Assembly (NCBI GenBank): GCA_026785875.1
Contig: JAJAZF010000496.1
Location: 1 to 7,062, forward strand
Origin: Chamaesiphon sp.
Lineage (GTDB): Bacteria; Cyanobacteriota; Cyanobacteriia; Cyanobacteriales; Chamaesiphonaceae
Direction: 5' to 3'
Length of the DNA stretch: 7,062 bases
Shown piece by piece: positions 1-5,959 of this stretch. The notes beneath the pieces were generated by a model, which saw only the letters and a program-made list of their open reading frames with translations, made no database searches and was not told the origin of the DNA. The stretch's first letter is position 1. Every line of letters starts with the position of its first letter. Position numbers and translations under genes: made by a program.

Positions 1-996
1 AATATCACAAATCCCCCATTGAACTAAATTCTGTACCCCGACTAAAAGCGATCGAGTAGTCCCCGAAAGTGTCCCGTCAGGTAGTCTCGCCGTACCATCA
101 ACCACCTCAATTTCGCGACGATCCCAAGGATATTTCCCATCGGCTAACCCCAATGGGGATAGAGCATCACTCACCAGAAATAACCCCTCGCCATACCTAC
201 CAGCGCGTACGAGTAACTTTAACATCGCAGGGTGAACGTGCTTTCCGTCGGCAATAAACCCGCACCGCACATGCGGCTGAGTCAGTGCTGCACCCAATAA
301 CCCTGGTTCCCGATGGTGCAATCCTGGCATCGCATTAAAAGCATGAGTCACCATCGATGCGCCAGTGGTAAATGCACTTTCAGCCTGGGCAAAATTCGCC
401 TGAGAATGCCCTAAGCTGACAATAATGTCTAAAGATCTCAGATAAGGCACGATCGTCCCTGTCGGGTCCAATTCTGGGGCAAGCGTGATGATTTTAATTG
501 TCTCAGTATATTTATTGAGTACCAAAGTAACAAATTCTCGTGTGAGCGGTAATAAATATTCCGCAGGATGGGCACCACGTTTTTGAGGATTGAGGAATGG
601 CCCCTCCAGATGAACGCCAAGGATTTGGGCTGTATTAGGCGGCTGATGTACCATAAACTCAGTAAAGACGGCTAGCGATCGATGGATATTCTCGATCGAA
701 GTCGTGACGATCGTTGGTAAAAATTCATTCACACCCTGCGCCCACAGGAAATTACAGATCTGTGTCAATCGCTTCAGATCCCCCATCTGCACATCAGGAA
801 ACGCCAATCCCAACGCGCCATTAATCTGAAGATCTACCCCACCCAAAGAAATCCAATCGCCATCAAGATCGATCGTCAGCAGATCTGCTAGATTCAGTGA
901 CTCATCAATTGCGACGATTTTTCCTGCCGCAATCGTCACATCATGTATTCCAACGTATCCAGGAATCCGAGCATTAGTAATTTTGCAATTTTTCAT
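1..996 (-). CDS. nagA: N-acetylglucosamine-6-phosphate deacetylase, C-terminus beyond the left edge
   Basis: This cytoplasmic amidohydrolase removes the acetyl group of N-acetylglucosamine-6-phosphate, giving glucosamine-6-phosphate and acetate in amino-sugar and cell-wall recycling. The frame is open from the ATG at 996-994 to base 1 (332 codons, no stop), so only about the last 50 residues of a roughly 380-residue family are missing. Visible landmarks are GGVDLQING (52-60), where NagA carries a Q-containing variant of the amidohydrolase HxH strand; HLEGPF with metal ligand E131; H197 in SLGHSQ; H218 and N221 in THAFNAMP; H253 in ADGKHVH; and the catalytic aspartate D277 in LVSDAL. Spacing matches the E. 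coli enzyme closely (E131, H195, H216, D273). No clear Shine-Dalgarno sequence precedes the ATG. The gene is divergent from purE. The family assignment is firm; the substrate is inferred from the motifs. Confidence 0.95.
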   Translation of the reverse strand, partial: MKNCKITNARIPGYVGIHDVTIAAGKIVAIDESLNLADLLTIDLDGDWISLGGVDLQINGALGLAFPDVQMGDLKRLTQICNFLWAQGVNEFLPTIVTTSIENIHRSLAVFTEFMVHQPPNTAQILGVHLEGPFLNPQKRGAHPAEYLLPLTREFVTLVLNKYTETIKIITLAPELDPTGTIVPYLRSLDIIVSLGHSQANFAQAESAFTTGASMVTHAFNAMPGLHHREPGLLGAALTQPHVRCGFIADGKHVHPAMLKLLVRAGRYGEGLFLVSDALSPLGLADGKYPWDRREIEVVDGTARLPDGTLSGTTRSLLVGVQNLVQWGICDI

Positions 997-1060
997 GATG
1001 ATTGAATATTCGGTGTCGATCGTAACTTATCCTAGCCATAGGTTGGTAAGCTGCATCTAA

Positions 1061-1081
1061 CTTTCCCTTTCCCCCTTTCCT
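1061..1081 (+). repeat. Pyrimidine tract with 7-bp phasing upstream of purE
   Basis: Three consecutive heptamers of the type CTTTCCC (starting at 1061, 1068 and 1075) end 9 bases before the purE ATG. They occupy the place where a Shine-Dalgarno sequence would sit. On the other strand the tract is G-rich (GGGAAAG type) and resembles the G-rich heptamers in the gaps around amt and ctaCDE. With only three units, chance is a real alternative. Confidence 0.4.
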
Positions 1082-1090
1082 AGCAATCCT

Positions 1091-1606
1091 ATGACAACTC
1101 CACTAATCGGCATCATCATGGGTAGCGATTCCGACTTACCCACGATGAAAGCCGCGATCGAAATCTGCGAACAATTTGAGATTGCCCATGAAGTCGCGAT
1201 CGTCTCTGCACATCGCACCCCCGAACGGATGGTTGAGTATGCCAAAACAGCCCACGAACGCGGCTTAAAAGTGATTATCGCGGGTGCGGGTGGAGCAGCT
1301 CATTTACCAGGGATGGTGGCATCCCTGACACCCTTACCTGTGATTGGCGTACCCGTTCAAACGAAAGCGTTGCAAGGCGTGGATTCACTGTACTCGATCG
1401 TGCAGATGCCCGCAGGTATTCCGGTGGCGACAGTCGCGATCGGCAATGCTACAAACGCCGGATTACTAGCCGTCCAAATCCTCGCGAGTCACGACTCTGT
1501 ACTACTAGCTCAAGTCCAGTCTTATCGACAGAGCCTACAACAAATGGTCGCAGAAAAACAAGCTCGGTTAGAAGCTGTCGGCTATGGCAACTACTTTGAC
1601 GACTAA
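1091..1606 (+). CDS. purE: N5-carboxyaminoimidazole ribonucleotide mutase (PurE, class I)
   Basis: This soluble enzyme of de novo purine synthesis moves the carboxyl group of N5-CAIR to carbon 4, giving CAIR; class I PurE is normally an octamer and acts after PurK. The 171-residue product covers a complete single-domain PurE. The phosphate-binding loop GSDSD lies at 11-15, SAHRTPE at 39-45 holds the catalytic histidine H41 (the counterpart of E. coli H45), and the glycine-rich GAGGAAHLPGM at 65-75 forms the rest of the substrate pocket. No PurK domain is fused and none is in the window. The ATG at 1091 puts the conserved first strand (LIGIIMGSDSD) at the usual distance from the N-terminus. 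No Shine-Dalgarno sequence is present; a pyrimidine tract precedes the start. The gene is divergent from nagA across 94 bp, and no convincing intrinsic terminator follows it. Confidence 0.97.
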   Translation: MTTPLIGIIMGSDSDLPTMKAAIEICEQFEIAHEVAIVSAHRTPERMVEYAKTAHERGLKVIIAGAGGAAHLPGMVASLTPLPVIGVPVQTKALQGVDSLYSIVQMPAGIPVATVAIGNATNAGLLAVQILASHDSVLLAQVQSYRQSLQQMVAEKQARLEAVGYGNYFDD

Positions 1607-1713
1607 TTAAGAGTCTCGATCGCTACATCTTCGCCACCACAACTATATTAATATTTGGGATCGTTTCGCATTGCTGTACCAGAGACGATCGATAATGCGG
1701 AAGTCCCAGCAAA

Positions 1714-1729
1714 TGTATATTGTTATACA
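1714..1729 (+). promoter_or_regulatory. NtcA-binding site upstream of amt
   Basis: The sequence TGTA-N8-TACA contains the NtcA consensus GTA-N8-TAC (GTA 1715-1717, TAC 1726-1728) with no mismatch. NtcA is the CRP-family regulator that activates cyanobacterial nitrogen-assimilation genes under nitrogen limitation, and amt genes are known members of its regulon. A CAAAAT hexamer at 1752-1757 lies 23 bp after the TAC, the spacing usual for NtcA-activated promoters. The perfect palindrome, the spacing and the downstream gene support one another; binding is inferred. Confidence 0.75.
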
Positions 1730-1737
1730 GAATTTTT

Positions 1738-1753
1738 TGTATCGTAAAACACA
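1738..1753 (+). promoter_or_regulatory. Possible second, imperfect NtcA site
   Basis: TGTA-N8-CACA follows the first box with centres 24 bp apart. One base of the TAC half-site is changed to C. It could be a weak tandem site, or chance in AT-rich DNA; it overlaps the candidate -10 region, so both sites could not act in the same way. Confidence 0.3.
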
Positions 1754-1757
1754 AAAT
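1752..1757 (+). promoter_or_regulatory. Candidate -10 element of the amt promoter
   Basis: CAAAAT matches TATAAT at four of six positions, including the final AAT. It lies 23 bp downstream of the ideal NtcA box, as in class II NtcA promoters, where the activator takes the place of the -35 element. A start near 1764 would give an amt leader of about 105 nt that includes the whole inverted repeat. The call rests mainly on spacing. Confidence 0.35.
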
Positions 1758-1774
1758 TGTTCCACCGTGATACA

Positions 1775-1869
1775 TACAGCACTTTCCATGTTCATGAAGT
1801 ACACTCAACCTTTACTAAGTCAGTCTTTTAATAACATTTGTGTACTCCACATAGCTGGAAAGTGCTGTA
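1775..1869. repeat. 95-bp nested inverted repeat with TA ends; possible MITE or leader hairpin
   Basis: Two perfect 14-bp arms, TACAGCACTTTCCA (1775-1788) and TGGAAAGTGCTGTA (1856-1869), enclose a second perfect inverted pair, AGTACAC (1798-1804) and GTGTACT (1840-1846). The two stems are separated by 9 nt on each side. The right arm ends one base before the amt ATG and contains the only Shine-Dalgarno-like sequence for it. TA at both outer ends suits the TA target duplication of IS630/Tc1-type elements, so a short non-coding MITE is one reading; a native leader hairpin is the other. No transposase is encoded within. Confidence 0.7.
1857..1862 (+). promoter_or_regulatory. Shine-Dalgarno-like sequence for the amt ATG, inside the hairpin arm
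   Basis: GGAAAG lies 7 nt before the ATG at 1870. It is fully contained in the right arm of the 14-bp inverted repeat, so folding of the leader would pair it with CTTTCC at 1782-1787. It decides for the ATG start only if the hairpin opens; a competing site for a downstream GTG exists at 1900-1905. Confidence 0.4.
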
Positions 1870-3339
1870 ATGATCTCTAGTTCAAATACTCTGGCGTGTA
1901 AAGGATCGAACAAAGTGTTCAAAAAAATTCTCCTTGTAAGTTTGATGGCTGTGTGGGTGCTCAGTGGCCCACTGATGGGAAATGCTCTGGCTGATGATCT
2001 CAAAACACCAGCGATGGATGTCAATGCTATTAATACTGGCGATACCGCATGGGTACTAATATCCTCAGCATTGGTACTACTGATGACTCCAGGACTGGCA
2101 TTTTTCTATGGCGGTTTAGTACGTTCTAGGAACGTGTTAAACACCATGATGATGAGTTTGGTATTGATGGCTGTTGTGGGTGTGACTTGGATCTTGTGGG
2201 GCTATAGTATTGCCTTTTCGCCGGATGAAGTTGTCCGAGCAGCAGATGGTACCATCAAGCAGATTAATACTAATCCGATCTTTGGTAACTTAAACTGGTT
2301 TGGGTTAAATAACGTTGCATTCGATCGACCCGATCCTGTGGGCTATGCACCGACAATTCCCCACCAGTTGTATATGATTTACCAGATGATGTTTGCCATC
2401 ATCACTCCAGCGTTGATTTCTGGAGCAATTGTCGAGCGGATGAGCTTCAAAGCTTATTTCTGGTTTATCTTGATTTGGTCTACAGTTATTTACGCCCCTC
2501 TAGCTCACATGGTTTGGGGTAAAGGTTATTTAGGTGCTACACTCGGTGCCCTAGACTTTGCTGGTGGTACGGTAGTTCATATCAGTTCTGGTGTTTCGGC
2601 TGCTGTAGCAGCTTGGATGATCGGTTCTCGTAGAACCTACCCAAATCAGCCAGCAGCACCGCACAATGTGCCGTATGTGCTGCTGGGAATCGGATTACTA
2701 TTTTTCGGCTGGTTTGGGTTCAACGGTGGGAGTGCCCTCGGTGCCAATGGTATAGCTGTTGTCGCATTTGTCACTACGGCTGTTTCTGGCTGTGCGGGTG
2801 GTTTGATGTGGATGATTTTAGAATGGGTATTACGGACTAAACCTACGGCGGTAGGGATTGCCAGTGGTTTTTTAGCTGGATTAGTTGGAATTACTCCTGC
2901 GGCTGGTTTTGTGACTCCTCTGAGTGCGATTATGATTGGCTTGATTACGGCTACTTGCTGTTTCTTTGCTGTCAGTCTGCGGGCTAAATTAAAGTTTGAC
3001 GACTCTCTCGATACATTCCCCGTTCATGGTATCGGTGGTACTGTTGGTGGCTTGCTGACTGGTGTATTTGCAAGCAAAGCTGTCAATGCTGCTGGTGCTG
3101 ATGGCTTGATTGTCAATGGCGATCCTGCTCTATTGGGCAAGCAAATCGTGGCGACGCTTATTACTTATGCGATCGCTGCTGCTGGTACATTTATTATTAT
3201 CAAGGTGTTGAGTTTGGTAATGGAGTTACGGGTTAAACCTGAATCCGAATATCAAGGCTTGGATATCACCGAGCATGGTGAAGAAGGGTATGGTGAAGAA
3301 TTTGCTTCTGGTTTAAGCTTTGCTGAGAAAGAAGGATAG
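1870..3339 (+). CDS. amt: Ammonium transporter (Amt/Mep/Rh family)
   Basis: This cytoplasmic-membrane channel takes up ammonium. The 489-residue product starts with a signal peptide: KK at 18-19, a hydrophobic core at 20-37, and a likely signal-peptidase cut after NALA (A41). About 11 membrane segments follow. Landmarks aligned by eye to E. coli AmtB are F175 and F284 (the phenylalanine gate, F107 and F215), D229 in DFAGGTVVH (D160), and the pore histidines H237 and H386 (H168 and H318). The tail carries the GLD-x4-HGE motif typical of Amt proteins, which in AmtB takes part in channel gating and contact with PII-type proteins; no glnB or glnK is adjacent. The start is uncertain: ATG 1870 gives a 41-residue signal peptide, while GTG 1915 (residue 16), preceded by AAAGGA, would give a more usual 26-residue one. 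NtcA control is likely from the upstream box. Confidence 0.96.
   Translation: MISSSNTLACKGSNKVFKKILLVSLMAVWVLSGPLMGNALADDLKTPAMDVNAINTGDTAWVLISSALVLLMTPGLAFFYGGLVRSRNVLNTMMMSLVLMAVVGVTWILWGYSIAFSPDEVVRAADGTIKQINTNPIFGNLNWFGLNNVAFDRPDPVGYAPTIPHQLYMIYQMMFAIITPALISGAIVERMSFKAYFWFILIWSTVIYAPLAHMVWGKGYLGATLGALDFAGGTVVHISSGVSAAVAAWMIGSRRTYPNQPAAPHNVPYVLLGIGLLFFGWFGFNGGSALGANGIAVVAFVTTAVSGCAGGLMWMILEWVLRTKPTAVGIASGFLAGLVGITPAAGFVTPLSAIMIGLITATCCFFAVSLRAKLKFDDSLDTFPVHGIGGTVGGLLTGVFASKAVNAAGADGLIVNGDPALLGKQIVATLITYAIAAAGTFIIIKVLSLVMELRVKPESEYQGLDITEHGEEGYGEEFASGLSFAEKEG
1900..1905 (+). promoter_or_regulatory. Alternative Shine-Dalgarno sequence for a GTG start of amt
   Basis: AAAGGA lies 9 nt before an in-frame GTG at 1915-1917 (residue 16 of the longer reading). 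A start there removes a polar 15-residue leader and leaves VFKKILLVSL as a normal signal-peptide start. It lies outside the inverted repeat, so it would be free even if the hairpin formed. Confidence 0.4.
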
Positions 3340-3364
3340 GGAATTAGATGTTAGGCTTTAGGTA
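3337..3364 (+). repeat. Heptanucleotide repeats after amt
   Basis: Four degenerate 7-bp units of the TTAGGnn type start at 3337, 3344, 3351 and 3358; the first overlaps the amt stop codon. The same motif with the same phasing recurs between ctaC and ctaD. This resembles the short tandemly repeated repetitive (STRR) heptamers known from cyanobacteria. Confidence 0.55.
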
Positions 3365-3396
3365 AACCGCCAGCTTATCGATAACATCGGCTCTGC

Positions 3397-3446
3397 AAAA
3401 AAGCAAGAGTCGTAGGTTTAAGTTGACCTACGACTCTTGCTTTTTT
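3397..3446. terminator. Bidirectional intrinsic terminator between amt and ctaE
   Basis: A perfect 21-bp inverted repeat (3397-3417 and 3426-3446) has an 8-nt loop. Its core, GCAAGAGTCGTAGGT, is flanked by A6 on the left and T7 (3441-3447) on the right. Read rightward it ends amt transcripts 58 nt after the stop codon; read leftward the A tract becomes a U tract and it can end the ctaCDE transcript, whose last gene stops at 3533. The convergent genes and the symmetrical tracts make a shared terminator the simplest reading. Confidence 0.92.
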
Positions 3447-3452
3447 TAGTAC

Positions 3453-3482
3453 TTATAACAGTCGCCAAGGCGGTTGCTATAA
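3453..3482. repeat. 30-bp imperfect palindrome
   Basis: The arms TTATAACAGTCGCC (3453-3466) and GGCGGTTGCTATAA (3469-3482) pair over 14 positions with one mismatch and two G-U pairs, around a 2-nt centre. No T tract follows on either strand, so it does not look like a second terminator. It could fold in the 3' untranslated region of ctaE, or be a small dispersed palindromic repeat. No second copy lies in this window. Confidence 0.55.
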
Positions 3483-3532
3483 CTATGGGTGGGCACTTAT
3501 CACTATCTAGATTTCAGACTCGATCGAGCGAA

Positions 3533-4144
3533 TCAAATTAGATATAACAGAATAAATAAAATAATCCAAATTACATCAACAAAGTGCCAATAAATCTCAG
3601 CAGCTTCGACCCCGAAATGATTATTAGTACCGTAATGTTCGGATTTGAGCGATCGCCATAATACGGATAAAATTAATAGTACGCCGACCGTTACGTGCAA
3701 TCCGTGAAATCCAGTTAAGACATAAAACGTACTAGCAAATAGATTCGTACGTAGTCCAAATTCTAAATGACTGTATTCATACAATTGTCCGCCCAGAAAA
3801 ACAATTCCCATCAGGGCAGTAATCCCAAACCACAATTGCAAACCCTTAACATCATTCTTTTTGATTGCTGCATCAGCTTGATGAATGACCAAGCTACTAG
3901 CAATCAGGACAACTGTATTGACCCCAGGCAGGAGTAAATCGAGCTTGGGTGTACCTGCTGGCGGCCATTCCGGTGCCATCGCGCGGAACGCCATATAAGC
4001 GATAAATAAACCCAGAAAAATCATCCCTTCTGCCACCAAAAAGACGATTAATCCAAAGATTCTAAAATCGGGATGCTCGTGGTGGCTATCGTGGGTAGCA
4101 GTTTCGATATTAATTTGGGTTTTGTCGGAAATAGATCCTTGCAT
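3533..4144 (-). CDS. ctaE: Cytochrome c oxidase subunit III
   Basis: This is the membrane subunit that supports the catalytic core of the aa3-type respiratory oxidase; it carries no redox centre. The 203-residue product has about five hydrophobic segments (roughly 28-54, 70-90, 104-122, 140-163 and 183-203), as in short bacterial subunit III proteins that lack the first two helices of the seven-helix form. Family landmarks are FLVAEGMIFLGLFIAY (35-50, with E39 in the second segment of the motif), LTGFHGLHVTVGV, and the C-terminal HFGVEAAEIYWHFVDVIWIILF. A His cluster (H18, H21, H22, H24) lies in the soluble N-terminus. The ATG at 4144-4142 has no Shine-Dalgarno sequence; its leader is a pyrimidine-rich heptamer array. 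It is the last gene of the cluster, 150 bp after ctaD, and the gap holds a hairpin without a U tract. Confidence 0.96.
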   Translation of the reverse strand: MQGSISDKTQINIETATHDSHHEHPDFRIFGLIVFLVAEGMIFLGLFIAYMAFRAMAPEWPPAGTPKLDLLLPGVNTVVLIASSLVIHQADAAIKKNDVKGLQLWFGITALMGIVFLGGQLYEYSHLEFGLRTNLFASTFYVLTGFHGLHVTVGVLLILSVLWRSLKSEHYGTNNHFGVEAAEIYWHFVDVIWIILFILLYLI

Positions 4145-4146
4145 AT

Positions 4147-4181
4147 CAGGGAATGGGATAGGGAATAGGGAATAGAGGTTC
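4147..4181 (+). repeat. Heptanucleotide repeats upstream of ctaE
   Basis: Five 7-bp units start at 4147, 4154, 4161, 4168 and 4175; two are exact GGGAATA copies and the others are degenerate. The array begins 2 bp before the ctaE start codon. In the ctaE message it is read as TATTCCC-type sequence, so it gives a pyrimidine-rich leader in place of a Shine-Dalgarno sequence. Confidence 0.6.
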
Positions 4182-4220
4182 TACCTTGTGTAGCGACCGC
4201 CAGCGATCGGCGGGTGTGTT

Positions 4221-4253
4221 AAGCTGGTGCGAATGCTGACGATGCACCAGCTT
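4221..4253. other. Hairpin in the ctaD-ctaE gap
   Basis: A perfect 10-bp inverted repeat, AAGCTGGTGC (4221-4230) and GCACCAGCTT (4244-4253), has a 13-nt loop. No U tract follows it in the ctaD-to-ctaE direction, so full intrinsic termination is unlikely. It could protect the ctaCD message end, mark a processing site, or cause partial termination that lowers ctaE expression. Confidence 0.55.
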
Positions 4254-4294
4254 GGGAAGATTGGTAGGTTATTTAACCGCCCTGGTGACAATAG

Positions 4295-5956
4295 CTAGCC
4301 ACTAGTCGTAAATACCTTAGCAGGCTCTTCCACTTCCGCAGTATCCCCATAGTCATAAGGCCCTGTAGTCAGCACAGGTAATACTTCAAAGTTTTCGATC
4401 TGTGGTGGTGAAGTGGTTTGCCATTCTAAGGTGAGGGCATTCCAGGGATTACTCCCAGCTTTATCACCTTTATAAGCACACCAAATCGCATTTACCAAAA
4501 ATGGTACGGTCGAAATCGCTAGCACATAACTACCATAGGTACAAACTTGATTCAAACCTTGGAACTCTGGTGCATACATCGCAACCCTGCGGGGCATTCC
4601 CTGTAGTCCGAGGATGTGCATGGGGAGGAAGGTAACGTTAAACCCGATGTAGGTGAGGGCGAAGTGGATTTTACCCCAGGTATCATTGATATGTCGTCCA
4701 GTGACCTTAGGGAACCAGTGATAGATGCCTGTATAGATGCCAAAGACGCTCCCACCGAACAGGACATAGTGCAAGTGGGCGACGACGAAATAAGTATCAT
4801 GAACGTGGATATCAAAAGGCACCGCCGCCAACATGACTCCAGTAATCCCACCGATGACGAAGGTAGAGATAAAACCCATCGCAAATAACATCGGCGTATT
4901 GAGATTGATTTTCCCGCCCCACATCGTCGCCAACCAACCAAAGATTTTAATCCCTGTGGGTACGGCAATTACCATCGTGGTGATCATGAAGAACATCCGC
5001 AACCAGGGTGGTGTACCGCTGGTAAACATATGGTGCGCCCAGACAATCAAGCCTAAGAAGCTGATTACCATACTAGAATACGCGATCGCACCATAACCAA
5101 AAATCGGTTTGCGACAATGAACGGGAATCACCTCAGAAATCACCCCAAAGAAGGGCAATACCATGATGTACACCGCAGGGTGAGAGTAGAACCAGAACAT
5201 GTGCTGATAAACTACTGGTTCGCCGCCGCCAGCCGGATTAAAAAAGGCTGTGCCAGCAATCAAGTCGAAGGAGAGTAAAATCAGTGCCCCAGTTAGGACT
5301 GGAGTCGCAATTAACATCAATAATGAAGTTGCCAGCATCGCCCAACAAAATAAGGGCATCTGCATCATAGACATACTTGGAATCCGCATCTTCAGAATCG
5401 TGGTGAAGAAATTGATCCCTCCCAAAATCGAAGAAGTTCCGAGTAATAATAGACTCATAATCCAGATCCCTTCACCCACTTTACCTGTGAGCAAACTCAG
5501 TGGTGGATAGGAAGTCCAACCAGCTTGAGCGGGGCCTAAAAAGAAGCTAGCCATCAACAACAATCCTGTGGGTGGGATAATCCAAAATGCCACAGCATTG
5601 AGCTTGGGAAACGCCATATCCCGCGCCCCAATCATCAAGGGGAGGAGATAATTTGCAAAGGCTCCCGTTCCGGCTGGTACGATCCACAGGAAGATCATGA
5701 TCGTCCCGTGCATAGTGAACATACTATTGTAAGTAGCAGGATCGACTAAATCTGGATCGGGAGTTGCTAGTTCTGTCCGAATTCCTTCAGCTAATAAACC
5801 ACCAATGATATAGAAGATAAACCCAGTCACAAAATACTGGATGCCAATCACTTTGTGATCGGTACTGAATGTAAAATAATCTTGCCATCTGCGAGGATTA
5901 TGAACGATATCATCCTCGGCTGGGCCTTGAGTAGGAATTGATAATTCTGCTGTCAT
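4295..5956 (-). CDS. ctaD: Cytochrome c oxidase subunit I, A2-like haem-copper oxidase
   Basis: This is the catalytic subunit of the terminal respiratory oxidase, which reduces oxygen to water and pumps protons across the cyanobacterial membrane. The 553-residue product is full length with about 12 membrane helices. Haem a ligands are H83 (FTMHGT) and H396; the haem a3 ligand is H394 (VVAHLHYVLFGG); CuB ligands are H259 (YSHPAVY), H308 and H309 (AHHMFTSG); Y263 is placed to form the His-Tyr cross-link. K337 in PTGIKIFGW fits the K channel, and D113 in GARDMAFP fits the D-channel entrance. The A1-type glutamate is replaced by A261, and the YS pair (257-258) marks the A2 subtype. The start at 5956-5954 leaves a normal 30-residue N-terminus; no Shine-Dalgarno sequence is visible. 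It lies 67 bp after ctaC and 150 bp before ctaE. Confidence 0.98.
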   Translation of the reverse strand: MTAELSIPTQGPAEDDIVHNPRRWQDYFTFSTDHKVIGIQYFVTGFIFYIIGGLLAEGIRTELATPDPDLVDPATYNSMFTMHGTIMIFLWIVPAGTGAFANYLLPLMIGARDMAFPKLNAVAFWIIPPTGLLLMASFFLGPAQAGWTSYPPLSLLTGKVGEGIWIMSLLLLGTSSILGGINFFTTILKMRIPSMSMMQMPLFCWAMLATSLLMLIATPVLTGALILLSFDLIAGTAFFNPAGGGEPVVYQHMFWFYSHPAVYIMVLPFFGVISEVIPVHCRKPIFGYGAIAYSSMVISFLGLIVWAHHMFTSGTPPWLRMFFMITTMVIAVPTGIKIFGWLATMWGGKINLNTPMLFAMGFISTFVIGGITGVMLAAVPFDIHVHDTYFVVAHLHYVLFGGSVFGIYTGIYHWFPKVTGRHINDTWGKIHFALTYIGFNVTFLPMHILGLQGMPRRVAMYAPEFQGLNQVCTYGSYVLAISTVPFLVNAIWCAYKGDKAGSNPWNALTLEWQTTSPPQIENFEVLPVLTTGPYDYGDTAEVEEPAKVFTTSG

Positions 5957-5959
5957 CTT

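Noticed and set aside
371..382. GCACTTTC inside nagA as another copy of the amt-leader repeat arm
   Set aside because: The match is only 8 bp, lies in conserved coding sequence and has no partner arm.
69..620. Short frames at 69-257 (+) and 438-620 (-) across the first 600 bases
   Set aside because: Both are shadows of nagA, which is open throughout on the minus strand and keeps all its metal and catalytic residues.
1002..1028. TTGAAT and TAACTT as a purE promoter
   Set aside because: The spacer is only 15 bp and both hexamers are weak; the nagA-purE gap surely holds promoters, but none can be picked by eye.
1659..1690. A 9-bp stem (1659-1667 and 1682-1690) as a purE terminator
   Set aside because: The stem includes a G-U pair, the loop is 14 nt and no T tract follows, so termination is not supported.
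1623..1808. A 61-codon reverse frame in the same gap
   Set aside because: It has no Shine-Dalgarno sequence and no domain, and it crosses the regulatory sites of amt.
1671..1880. A 69-codon forward frame in the amt upstream gap
   Set aside because: It runs through the NtcA box and the inverted repeat, overlaps the amt start, has no recognisable domain, and is explained by low-complexity intergenic DNA.
4552..4968. A 138-codon frame on the same strand as ctaD in another phase
   Set aside because: It lies wholly inside ctaD, whose catalytic residues are intact; the product is a Ser-rich out-of-frame translation.
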